Shown: in pieces, positions 52,480 through 64,000 of the stretch
Position numbering within the stretch: position 1 is the first letter of the stretch
Layout of the letters: every line of letters begins with the position of its first letter
NCBI RefSeq assembly: GCF_029227915.1
Contig: NC_079888.1
Span: 310,001-374,000 of the forward strand
Reading direction: 5' to 3'
Source: Hydractinia symbiolongicarpus
Taxonomy: Eukaryota > Cnidaria > Hydrozoa > Anthoathecata > Hydractiniidae
Length of the DNA stretch: 64,000 nt
Notes under the pieces: generated by a model
Seen by the model: the letters and a program-made list of their open reading frames with translations, nothing else
What the model was told of the DNA's origin: nothing
Databases searched by the model: none
Position numbers and translations under genes: made by a program

Positions 52480-55400
52480 TCAACGTGAGCTAACGGCTAG
52501 GATTGGTCCCACAGTAAAAAAATGACTTATTAATCTTAATTTTTAAATGAAGCGCTACCACACCCCCCAGTGTAATCGCTGAGTTCCAGCAATCATGTCG
52601 AGTTAAAAAGAATGTTATTTCTTGGAGTTCAATTGGCTCAATTATCACATTTTTAAGGTCACAGTCCAAAAACAGTTCAATTAATTCCCACAGTCAATCG
52701 GTTCACCGTTGAAAGCGATACAACTTAGTAATATCGGAACAAAATCACTAAATACATGTTGTAAACGAATATGTAACGCAACCGTTGTAACTCAAACGGA
52801 TTGACACCGTTGAAAAGACAATGAAATATAGTTTTTGAAACTGTCTCTATTTCTTCAGCGTGAACTAACGGCTAGGATTGGTCGCACAGTAAAAAATGAC
52901 TTATTAATCTTAATTTTTAAATGAAGCGCTACCACAGCGCACAGTATATCCGCTGAGTTCCAGCAATCATGTCAAATTAAGAAGATTGTCATTCCTTGGA
53001 GACCAAGTGGTTCATTTATCACATTTAGCAGGTTGCAGTCTAGAATCAGTTCAATTAAGTCACACAGTCAATCGTTTTACTTTTAAAAGCGATACAACTT
53101 AGTAATAGCGAAAGAGATCGCTAAATACATGTTGATACGAATATGTGACGCAACCGTTGTAACTCAAACGGATTGACACTGTTAGAAAGTCAATAAAAGG
53201 TAGTTTTTGAAACTGTCTCTATTTCTTCAGCGTGAACTAACGGATAGGATTGGTCCTACAGTAAAAAAATGACTTATTAATCTTAATTTTTAAATGAAGC
53301 GCTACCACACCCCCCAGTGTAATCGCTGAGTTCCACCAATCATGTCGAGTTAAAAAGAATGTTTTTTCTTGGAGTTCAATTGGCTCAATTATCAAATTTT
53401 TAAGGTCACAGTCCAAAAACAGTTCAATTAATTCCCACAGTCAATCGGTTCACCGTTGAAAGCGATACAACTTAGTAATATCGGAACAGAATCACTAAAT
53501 ACATGTTGGTACGAATATGTGACGCAACCGTTGTAACTCAAACGGATTGCCACCGTTAAAAAGACAATGAAATGTAGTTTTTGAAACTGTATCTATTTCT
53601 TCAGCGTGAACTAACGGCTAGGATTGGTCGCACAGTAAAAAATGACTTATTAATCTTAATTTTCAAATGAAGCGCTACCACAGCGCACAGTATATCCGCT
53701 GAGTTCCAGCAATCATGTCAAATTAAGAAGATTGTCATTCCTTGGAGACCAAGTGGTTCATTTATTACATTTATCAGGTCACAGTCCAGAATCAGTTGAA
53801 CTAAGTCCCACAGCCAATCGGTTCACCGTTAAAAGCGATACAACTTAGTAATATCGGAACAAAATCACTAAATACATGTTGTAAACGAATATGTAACGCA
53901 ACCGTTGTAACTCAAACGGATTGACACCGTTGAAAAGACAATGAAATATAGTTTTTGAAACTGTCTCTATTTCTTCAGCGTGAACTAACGGCTAGGATTG
54001 GTCGCACAGTAAAAAATGACTTATTAATCTTAATTTTTAAATGAAGCGCTACCACAGCGCACAGTATATCCGCTGAGTTCCAGCAATCATGTCAAATTAA
54101 GAAGATTGTCATTCCTTGGGGACCAAGTGGTTCATTTATCACATTTAGCAGGTCACAGTCTAGAATCAGTTCAATTAAGTCACACAGTCAATCGTTTCAC
54201 TTTTAAAAGCGATACAACTTAGTAATAGCGGAAGAGATCGCCAAAAACATGTTGATACGAATATGTGACGCAACCGTTGTAACTCAAACGGATTGACACC
54301 GTTAGAAAGTCAATAAAAGGTAGTTTTTGAAACTGTCTCTATTTCTTCAGCGCGAACAAACGGATAGGATTGGTCCCACAGTGAAAAAATGACTTATTTA
54401 TCGAAATTTTTAAATGAAGCGCTCCCACAGTGACCAGCGTAATCGCTGAGTTCCGGCAATCATGTCGAGTTAAAAAGAATGTTATTTCTTGGAGTTCAAT
54501 TGGCTCATTTATCACATTTATAAGGTCACAGTCCAGAAACAGTTCAATTAATTCCCACAGTCAATAGTTTCACTTATAAAAGCGATACAACTTAGTAAGA
54601 TCGGAACAAATCGCTAGATACATGTTGATACGAATATGTGAAGCAACCGTTGTAACTCAAACGGATTGACACCGTTTGAAAGTCAATAAAAGGTAGTTTT
54701 TGAAACTGTCTCTATTTCTTCAGCGTGAACTAACTGATAGGATTGGTTCCACAGTAAAAAATGACTTATTTATCGAAATTTTTAAATGAAGCGCTACTAC
54801 AGGGTCCAGCGTAATCGCTGAGTTCCGGCAATCATGTCGAGTTAAAAAGAATGTTATTTCTTGGAGTTCAATTGGCTCATTTATCACATTTATAAAGTCA
54901 CAGTCCAGAAACAGTTCAATTAATTCCCACAGTCATTAGTTTCACTTTTAAAAGCGATACAACTTAGTAAGATCGGAACTAATCGCTAAATTCATGTTGG
55001 TACGAATACGTGACGCAATCGTTGTAACTCAAACGGATTGACACTGTTAGAAAGTCAATGAAATGTAGTTTTTGAAACTGTCTCTATTTCTTCAGCGTGA
55101 ACTAACGGCTAGGATTGGTCCCACAGTAAAATATGACTTATTAATCTTAATTTTTTAATGAAGCGCTACCACACCGTCCAGTGTTATCGCTGAGTTCCAG
55201 CAATCCTGTCCAATTAAGAAGAATGTCATTCCTTGGAGTCCAATTGGTTCATTTATCAAATTTATCAGGTCACAGTCCAGAATCAGTTGAACTAAGTCCC
55301 ACAGTCAATCGTTTCACTTTTAAAAGCGATACAACTTAGTAGGATCGGAACAAATCGCTAAATACATGTTGGTACGAATACGTGACGCAATTGTTGTAAC

Positions 55401-55710
55401 TCAAACGGATTGACACCGTTAGAAAGTCAATGAAATGTAGTTTTTGAAACTGTCTCTATTTCTTCAGCGCAAACTAACGGCTAGGATTGGTCCCACAGTA
55501 AAAAATGACTTATTTATCTAAATTTTTAAATGTAGCGCTACCACAGGGTCCAGTGTAATCGTTTGGTTCTGGCAATCATATCGAGTTAAAAAGAATGTTA
55601 TTTCTTGGAGTCCAATTGGCTCATTTACCACATTTATAAGGTCACAGTCCAGAATCAGTTCAATTAAGTCTCACAGTCAATCGTTTCACTTTTAAAAGCG
55701 ATACAACTTA
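52480..55710 (-). repeat. Long satellite segmental duplication, copy 2 (partner at 38900-42130)
   Basis: Offset 13,580 bp from copy 1 with few substitutions. It contains a second intact equivalent of the insertion site (CGAAT at 54631-54635). Confidence 0.85.
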
Positions 55711-56480
55711 GTAATATCGGAACTAATCGCTAAATTCATGTTGGTACGAATACGTGACGCAATCGTTGTAACTCAAACGGATTGACACTGTTAGAAAGTC
55801 AATGAAATGTAGTTTTTGAAACTGTCTCTATTTCTTCAGCGTCAACTAACGGCTAGGATTGGTCCCACAGTAAAATATGACTTATTAATCTTAATTTTTT
55901 AATGAAGCGCTACCACACCGTCCAGTGTTATCGCTGAGTTCCAGCAATCCTGTCCAATTAAGAAGAATGTCATTCCTTGGAGTCCAATTGGTTCATTTAT
56001 CAAATTTATCAGGTCACAGTCCAGAATCAGTTGAACTAAGTCCCACAGTCAATCGTTTCACTTTTAAAAGCGATACAACTTAGTAGGATCGGAACAAATC
56101 GCTAAATACATGTTGGTACGAATACGTGACGCAATTGTTGTAACTCAAACGGATTGACACCGTTAGAAAGTCAATGAAATGTAGTTTTTGAAACTGTCTC
56201 TATTTCTTCAGCGCAAACTAACGGCTAGGATTGGTCCCACAGTAAAAAATGACTTATTTATCTAAATTTTTAAATGTAGCGCTACCACAGGGTCCAGTGT
56301 AATCGTTTGGTTCTGGCAATCATATCGAGTTAAAAAGAATGTTATTTCTTGGAGTCCAATTGGCTCATTTACCACATTTATAAGGTCACAGTCCAGAATC
56401 AGTTCAATTAAGTCTCACAGTCAATCGTTTCACTTTTAAAAGCGATACAACTTAGTAATATCGGAAAAAATCGCTAGATA
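55000..56480 (-). repeat. Dimeric satellite unit, 744 bp period, two copies
   Basis: CTTAGTAGGATCGGAAC recurs 744 bp apart (AGGATCGG at 55341 and 56085), together with CCAGTGTTATCGCTGAG (about 55180 and 55924). It is a local two-monomer duplication absent from the partner block at 41.4-42.1 kb. Confidence 0.8.
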
Positions 56481-58080
56481 CATGTTGATACGAATATGTG
56501 AAGCAACCGTTGTAACTCAAACGGATTGACACCGTGAGAAAGTCAATAAAAGGTAGTTTTTGAAATTTTCTCTATTTCTTCAGCGTGAACTAACGGATAG
56601 GATTGGTCCCACAGTAAAAAAAATGACTTATTTATCGAAATTTTTAAATGAAGTGCTTCTACAGGGTCCAGCGTAATCGCTGAGATCCGGCAATCATGTC
56701 GAGTTAAAAAGAATGTGATTTCTTGGAGTTCAATTGGCTCATTTATCACATTTATAAGGTCACAGTCCAAAAACAGTTCAGTTAATTCCCACAGTCAATA
56801 GTTTCACTTTTAAAAGCGATACAACTTAGTAAGATCGGAACAAATCGCTAAATACATGTTGATACGAATACGTGACGCAATCGTTGTAACTCAAACGGAT
56901 TGACACCGTTAGAAAGTTAATGAAATGTAGCTTTTGAAACTGTCTCTATTTCTTCAGCGTGAACTAACGGCTAGGATAGGTCCCACAGTAAAAAATGACT
57001 TATTTATCTAATGTTTTAAATGAAGCGCTACAGCAGGGTCCAGTGTAATCGCTGAGTTCCAGCAATCCTGTCCAATTAAAAAGAATGTTATTTCTTGGAG
57101 TTCAATTGGCTCATTTATCACATTTATAAGGTCACAGTCCAGAAACAGTTCAATTAATTCCCACAGTCAATAGTTTCACTTTTAAAAGCGATACAACTTA
57201 GTAATATCGGAACAGAATCACTAAATACATGTTGGTACGAATATGTGACGCAACCGTTGTAACTCAAACGGATTGCCACCGTTAAAACGACAATGAAATG
57301 TAGTTTTTGAAAATGTCTCAATCTCTTCAGCGTGAACTAATGGCTAGGATTGGTCCCACAGTAATAAATGACTTATTAATCTTACAATTTAAATGAAGCG
57401 CTACCACACCGTCCAGTGTAATCGCTGAGTTCCAGCAATCCTGTCCAATTAAAAAGAATGTTATTTCTTGGAGTTCAATTGGCTCATTTATCACATTTAT
57501 AAGGTCACAGTCCAGAAACAGTTCAATTAATTCCCACAGTCAATAGTTTCACTTTTAAAGGCGATACAACTTAGTAAGATCGGAACTAATCGCTAAATAC
57601 ATGTTGGTACGAATACTTGACGCAATTGTTGTAACTCAAACGGATTGACACCGTTAGAAAGTCAATGTAATGTAGTGTTTGAAACTGTCTCTATTTCTTC
57701 AGCGTGAACTAACGGCTAGGATTGGTCCCACAGTAAAATATCACTTATTAATCTTAATTTTTAAATGAAGCGCTACCACACCGTCCAGTGTAATCGCTGA
57801 GTTCCAACAATCCTGTTAATTTAAGAAGAATGTCATTCCTTGGAGTCCAATTGGTTCATTTATCACATTTATCAGGTCACAGTCCAGAATCAGTTGAACT
57901 AAGTCCCACAGTCAATCGTTTCACTTTTAAAAGCGATACAACTTAGTAAGATCGGAACAAATCGCTAAATACATGTTGGTACGAATACGTGACGGAATCG
58001 TTGTAACTCAAACGGATTGACACCGTTAGAAAGTCAATGAAATGTAATTTTTGAAACTGTCTTTATTTTTTCAGTGCGAA
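56480..58080 (-). repeat. Further copy of the 1863 bp pentamer
   Basis: Same variant order as in 42200-48180 (GAAGTGCTTCTACAGGG at about 56650, CTACAGCAGGGTCC at about 57030, TTACAATTTAAATGAAG at about 57380), separated from them by about 9.9 kb. Confidence 0.8.
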
Positions 58081-61000
58081 CTAACGGCTAGGATTGGTCC
58101 CACAATAAAAAATGAATTATTTATCGAAATTTTAAAATGAAGCACTACCACAGGGTCCGTTGTAATCGCTGAGTTCCGGCAATCATGTCGAGTTAAAAAG
58201 AATGTTATTTCTTGGCGTTCAATTGGCTCATTTATCGCATTTTTAAGGACACAGTCCAGAAACAGTTCAATTAATTCCCACAGTCAATCGTTTCACTTTT
58301 AAAAGCGTAACAACTTTGTAATAGCGGAAGAGATCGCTAAATACATGTTGATACGAATATGTGACGCAACCGTTGTAACTCAAACGGATTGACACCGTTA
58401 GAAAGGCAATGAAATGTAGCTTTTGAAACTGTCTGTATTTCTTCAGCGCCAACTAACGGCTAGGATTGGTCCCACAGTAAAAAATGAATTATTTATCGAA
58501 ATTTTAAAATGAAGCACTACCACAGGGTCCGTTGTAACCGCTGAGTTCCGGCAATCATGTCGAGTTAAAAAGAATGTTATATCTTGGCGTTTAATTGGCT
58601 CATTTATCGCATTTTTAAGGTCACAGTCCAGAAACAGTTCAATTAATTCCCACAGTCAATCGTTTCACTTTTAAAAGCGTAACAAATTTGTAATAGCGGA
58701 AGAAATCGCTAAATACATGTTGATACGAATATGTGACGCAACCGTTGTAACTCAAACGGATTGACACCGTTAGAAAGTCAATGAAATGTAGCTTTTGAAA
58801 CTGTCTCTATTTCTTCAGCGCCAACTAACGGCTAGGATTGGTCCCACAGTAAAAAATGACTTATTTATCTTAATTTTTAAATGAAGCGCTCCCACAGCGC
58901 CCAGTGTAATCGCTGAGTTCCGGCAATCATGTCGAGTTAAAAAGAATGTTATTTCTTGGAGTCCAATTGACACATTTATCACATTTATCAGGTCACAGTC
59001 CAGAATCAGTTCAACTAAGTCCCACAGTCAGTCGGTTCACCGTTGAAAACGATACAACTTAATAATATCGGAACAGAATCACTAAATACATGTTGGTACA
59101 AATATGTGACGCAACCGTTGTATCTCAAACGGATTGCCAGCGTTAAAAAGACAATGAAATGTAGTTTTTGAAACTGTCTCTATCTCTTCAGCGTGAGCTA
59201 ACGGCTAGGATTGGTCCCACAGTAATAAATGACTTATTAATCTTACATTTTAAATGAAGCGCTATCACACCGTCCAGTGTAATCGCTGAGTTCCAGCAAT
59301 CCTGTCAAATTAAGAAGAATGTCATTCCTTGGAGTCCAATTGGTTCATTTATCACATTTATCAGGTCACAGTCCAGAATCTGTTGAACTAAGTCCCACAG
59401 TCAATCGGTTCACCGTTAAAAGCAATACAACTTAGTAATATCGGAACAAAATCACTAAATACATGTTGTAAACGAATATGTAACGCAACCGTTGTAACTC
59501 AAACGGATTGACACCGTTAAAAAGACAATGAAATATAGTTTTTGAAACTGTCTCTATTTCTTCAGCGTGAACTAACGGCTAGGATTGGTCCCACAGTAAA
59601 AAATGACTTATTTATCTAAATTTTTAAATAAAGCGCTACCACAGGGTCCAGTGTAATCGTTTGGTTCCGGCAATCATATCGAGTTAAAAAGAATGTTATT
59701 TCTTGGAGTCCAATTGGCTCATTTACCACATTTATAAGGTCACAGTCCAGAATCAGTTCAATTAAGTCTCACAGTCAATCGTTTCACTTTTAAAAGCGAT
59801 ACAACTTAGTAATATCGGAAAAAATCGCTAGATACATGTTGATACAAATATGTGAAGCAACCGTTGTAACTCAAACGGATTGACACCGTTAGAAAGTCAA
59901 TAAAGGGCAGTTTTTGAAACTGTCTCTATTTCCTCAGCGTGAACTAACGGATAGGATTGGTCCCACAGTAAAAAAATGATTTATTTATCGAAATTTTTAA
60001 ATGAAGCGCTACTACAGGGTCCAGCGTAATCGCTGAGTTCCGGCAATCATGTCGAGTTAAAAAGAACGTTATTTCTTCGAGTTCAATTGTCTCATTTATC
60101 ACATTTATAAGGTCACAGTCCAGAAACAGTTCAATTAATTCCCACAGTCAATAGTTTCACTTTTAAAAGCGATACAACTTAGTGAGATCGGAACTAATCG
60201 CTAAATACATGTTGGTACGAATACTTGACGCAATTGTTGTAACTCAAACGGATTGACACCGTTAGAAAATCAATGAAATGTAGTTTTTGAAACTGTCTCT
60301 ATTTCTTCAGCGTGAACTAACGGCTAGGATTGGTCCCACAGTAAAATATGAGGTATTAATCTTAATTTTTAAATGAAGCGCTACCACACCGTCCAGTGTA
60401 ATCGCTGAGTTCCAGCAATCCTGTCAAATTAAGAAGAATGTCATTTCTTGGAGTCCAATTGGTTCATTTATCACATTTATCAGGTCACAGTCCAGAATCA
60501 GTTGAACTAAGTCCCACAGTCAATCGTTTCACTTTTAAAAGCGATACAACTTAGTAAGATCGGAACAAATCGCTAAATACATGTTGGTACGAATACGTGA
60601 CGGAATTGTTGTAACTCAAACGGATTGACACCGTTAGAAAGTCAATGAAATGTAGTTTTTGAAACTGTCTCTATTTCTTCAGCGCGAACTAACGGCTAGG
60701 ATTGGTCCCATAGTAAAAAATGACTTATTTATCTAAATTTTTAAATGATGAGCTACCACAGGGTCCAGTGTAGTCGTTTGGTTGCGGCAATCATATCGAG
60801 TTAAAAAGAATGTTATTTCTTGGAGTCCAATTGGCTCATTTACCACATTTATAAGGTCACAGTCCAGAATCAGTTCAATTAAGTCTCACAGTCAATCGTT
60901 TCACTTTTTAAAGCGATACAACTTAGTAATATCGCAAAAAATCGCTAGATACATGTTGATACGAATATGTGAAGCAACCGTTGTAACTCAAACGGATTGA

Positions 61001-61389
61001 CACCGTTAGAAAGTCAATGAAATGTAGTTTTTGAAACTGTCTCTATTTCTTCAGCGTAAACTAACGGCTAGGATTGGTCCCACAGTAAAATAAGACTTAT
61101 TAATCTTAATTTTTAAATGAAGCGCTACCATAGCGCCCATTGTATACACTGAGTTCCAGCAATCCTGTCAAATTAAGAAGATTGTCATTCCTTGAAGTCC
61201 AAGTGGCTCATATATCACTTTTTGCAGGTCACAGTCCAGAATCAGTTCAATTAAGTCCTACAGTCAATCGTTTCACTGTTAAAAGCGATACAACTTAGTA
61301 AGATCGGAACAAATCGCTAAATACATGTTGGTACGAATACGTGACGCAATCGTTGTAACTCAAACGGATTAACACCGTTAGAAAGTCAA

Positions 61390-64000
61390 TGAAATGTAGT
61401 TTTTGAAAGTGTCTCTATTTCTTCAGCGCGAACTAACGGATAGGATTGGTCCCACAGTAAAAAATGACTTATTTATCTAAAGTTTTAAATGAAGCGCTAC
61501 CGCAGGGACCAGTGTAATCGCTGAGTTCCAGCAATCTTGTCAAATTAAAAAGAATGTTGTTCCTTGGAGTCCAATTGGCGCATTTATCACATTTATCAGG
61601 TCACAGTCCTGAATCACTTCAACTAAGTCCCACAGTCAATCGGTTCACCGTTAAAAGCGATACAACTTAGTAATATCGGAACAAAATCACTAAATACATG
61701 TTGGCACGAATATGTGAAGCAACCGTTGTAACTCAAACGGATTGACACCGTTAGAAAATCAATGGAAGTTAGTTTTTGAAACTGTCTCTATTTCTTCAAC
61801 GGGAACTAACGGATAGGATTGGTCCCACAGTTAGAAATGAATTATTTATCGAAATTTTAAAATTAAGCGCTACCACAGGGTCCGGTGTAATCGCTGAGTT
61901 CCGGCAATCATGTCGAGTTAAAAAGAATGTTATTTCTTGGAGTTCAATTGGCTCATTTATCGCATTTATAAGGTCACAGTCCAGAAACAGTTCAATTAAT
62001 TCCTACAGTCATTCGTTTCACTTTTAAAAGCGATACAACTTAGTAATATCGGAAAAAATCGCTAGATACATGTTGATACGAATATGTAAAGCAACCGTTG
62101 TAACTCAAACTGATTGACACCGTTAGAAAGTCAATGAAATGTAGTTTTTGAAACTCTCTCTATTTCTTCAACGTGAGCTAACGGCTAGGATTGGTCCCAC
62201 AGTAAAATATGACTTATTAATCTTAATTTTTAAATGAAGCGCTACCACAGCGCCCAGTGTATCTGCTGAGTTCCAGCAATCATGTCAAATTAAGAAGAAT
62301 GTCATTCCTGGGAGACCAAGTGGCTCATTTATCACATTTATCAGGTCACAGTCCAGAATCAGTTCAACTAAGTCCCACAGTCGATCGGTTCACCGTCAAA
62401 GGCGATACAACTTAGTAATATCGGAACAAAATCACTAAATACATGTTGGCACGAATATGTGAAGCAACAGTTGTAACTCAAACGCGCTACCACAGGGTCC
62501 AGTGTAATCGCTGAGTTCCGGCAATCATGTCAAATTAAGAAGAATGTTATTTCTTGGAGTTCAATTGGCTCATTTATCGCATTTATAAGGTCACAGTCCA
62601 GAAACAGTTCAACTAATTCCCACAGTCAATCCTTTCACTTTTAAAAGCGATACAACTTAGTAAGATCGGAACAAATCGCTAAATACATGTTGGTACGAAT
62701 ATGTGAAGCAACCGTTGTAACTCAAACGGATTGACACCGTTAAAAAGTCAATGAAATGTAGTTTTTGAAACTGTCTCTATTTCTTCAGCGCGAACTAACG
62801 GCTAGGATTGGTCCCACAGTAAAAAATGACTTATTTATGTAAAATTTTAAATGAAGCGCTACCGCAGGGTCCAGTGTAATCGCTGAGTTCCAGCAATCTT
62901 GTCAAATTAAGAAGGTTGTCATTCCTTGGAGACCAAGTGGCTCATTTATCACATTTAGCAGGTCACAGTCAAGAATCAGTTCAATTAAGTCCCACAGTCA
63001 GTCGGTTCACCGTTGAAAGCGATACAACTTAGTAATGTCGGAACAGAATCACTAAATACATGTTGGTACAAATATGTGACGCAACCGTTGTAACTCAAAC
63101 GGATTGCCAGCGTTAAAAAGACAATGAAATGTAGTTTTTGAAACTGTCTCTATCTCTTCAGCGTGAGCTAACGGCTAGGATTGGTCCCACAGTAATAAAT
63201 GACTTATTAATCTTACATTTTAAATAAAGCGCTACCACAGGGTCCAGTGTAATCGCTGAGTTCCAGCAATCCTGTCAAATTAAGAAGAATGTCATTCCTT
63301 GGAGTCCAATTTGTTCATTTATCACATTTATCAGGTCACAGTCCAGAATCTGTTGAACTAAGTCCCACAGTCAATCGGTTCACCGTTAAAAGCAATACAA
63401 CTTAGTAATATCGGAACAAAATCACTAAATACATGTTGTAAACGAATATGTAACGCAACCGTTGTAACTCAAACGGATTGACACCGTTAAAAAGTCAATG
63501 AAATGTAGTTTTTGAAACTGTCTCTATTTCTTCAGCGCGAACTAACGGATAGGATTGGTCCCACAGTAAAAAATGACTTATTTATCTAAAGTTTTAAATG
63601 AAGCGCTACCGCAGGGACCAGTGTAATCGCTGAGTTCCAGCAATCTTGTCAAATTAAAAAGAATGTTGTTCCTTGGAGTCCAATTGGCGCATTTATCACA
63701 TTTATCAGGTCACAGTCCAGAATCACTTCAACTAAGTCCCACAGTCAATCGGTTCACCTTTAAAAGCGATACAACTTAGTAATATCGGAACAAAATCACT
63801 AAATACATGTTGGCACGAATATGTGAAGCAACCGTTGTAACTCAAACGGATTGACACCGTTAGAAAATCAATGGAAGTTAGTTTTTGAAACTGTCTCTAT
63901 TTCTTCAACGGGAACTAACGGATAGGATTGGTCCCACAGTTAGAAATGAATTATTTATCGAAATTTTAAAATTAAGCGCTACCACAGGGTCCGGTGTAAT
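61390..64000 (-). repeat. Satellite block with ~2109 bp period including a truncated monomer
   Basis: The TTATCTAAAGTTTTAAATG variant occurs at about 61474 and 63583. Between them is a truncated monomer (ACTCAAACGCGCTACCACAG at about 62477), the reverse complement of the junction near 4970 in the forward array. Confidence 0.8.

Larger units (their letters stand above)
34325..64000 (-). repeat. Satellite array, inverted orientation, right of the element
   Basis: About 80 monomers of the same ~372 bp satellite on the minus strand. No unique sequence, RNA gene or host gene is seen. Open frames of 60-83 codons recur at identical monomer phases and move with the higher-order repeats. The array holds several higher-order repeats listed separately and continues past the window end. 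Confidence 0.96.

Noticed and set aside
60782-62027. Further satellite open frames of 72-83 codons
   Set aside because: Same satellite phase and content as the forward-array frames; not genes.
34325-64000. CRISPR-like array
   Set aside because: The repeat unit is hundreds of bp with no short conserved repeat plus unique spacers; it is a eukaryotic satellite.

Overview
The window is eukaryotic, probably from an invertebrate animal. It holds one essentially full-length Polinton/Maverick (adintovirus-like) DNA element, 17049-34324 (17,276 bp), inserted in a very large satellite array. There are no bacterial operons, rRNA or tRNA genes, CRISPR arrays or recognisable host genes. The host cannot be named from the sequence. 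The element's gene set is of the kind known from aquatic invertebrate Polintons (family knowledge).

Layout. Positions 1-14494 are a tandem array of a ~372 bp AT-rich monomer read on the + strand. At 14494/14495 the array flips orientation through a near-palindromic junction. The inverted array runs 14495-17048 and resumes at 34325-64000 after the element. Both arms contain higher-order repeats with periods of about 744, 1117, 1496, 1759, 1863 and 2109 bp. They share rare variant monomers in mirror orientation, so the arms derive from a common block. The small open frames in the arrays are chance products of the repeated monomer.

Element. It has 271 bp terminal inverted repeats differing at one position, AG...CT termini and a 5 bp target duplication (CGAAT). 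Satellite copies at 41051 and 54631 show the uninterrupted site. From left to right it carries: a conserved Polinton protein of unknown function (-); minor capsid/penton, major capsid/hexon and packaging ATPase (+, tightly packed); a + strand cluster of small membrane or structural proteins; a 418-residue coiled-coil/membrane protein (-); two paralogous membrane proteins (+); a DDE integrase (-); a small SAP-like protein (+); and a protein-primed family B DNA polymerase with a SAP-like N-terminus (+).

Expression. Perfect or near-perfect hairpins, most with a GTTAC/GTAAC core, lie at the ends of the inferred transcription units, including both TIR-proximal genes. Several start codons directly abut TATA-like motifs. 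The starts and stops suggest eight transcription units, each ended by a hairpin or a TIR.

State. Despite its young look, the element is damaged or in flux. The hexon start codon is out of frame by one base. A 1,690 bp tandem duplication has left two complementary sets of broken genes. A segment of the polymerase N-terminus has been copied into the polymerase domain between the exonuclease and palm motifs. The polymerase promoter plus SAP-like module has been duplicated upstream. No separate adenovirus-type protease gene is seen.
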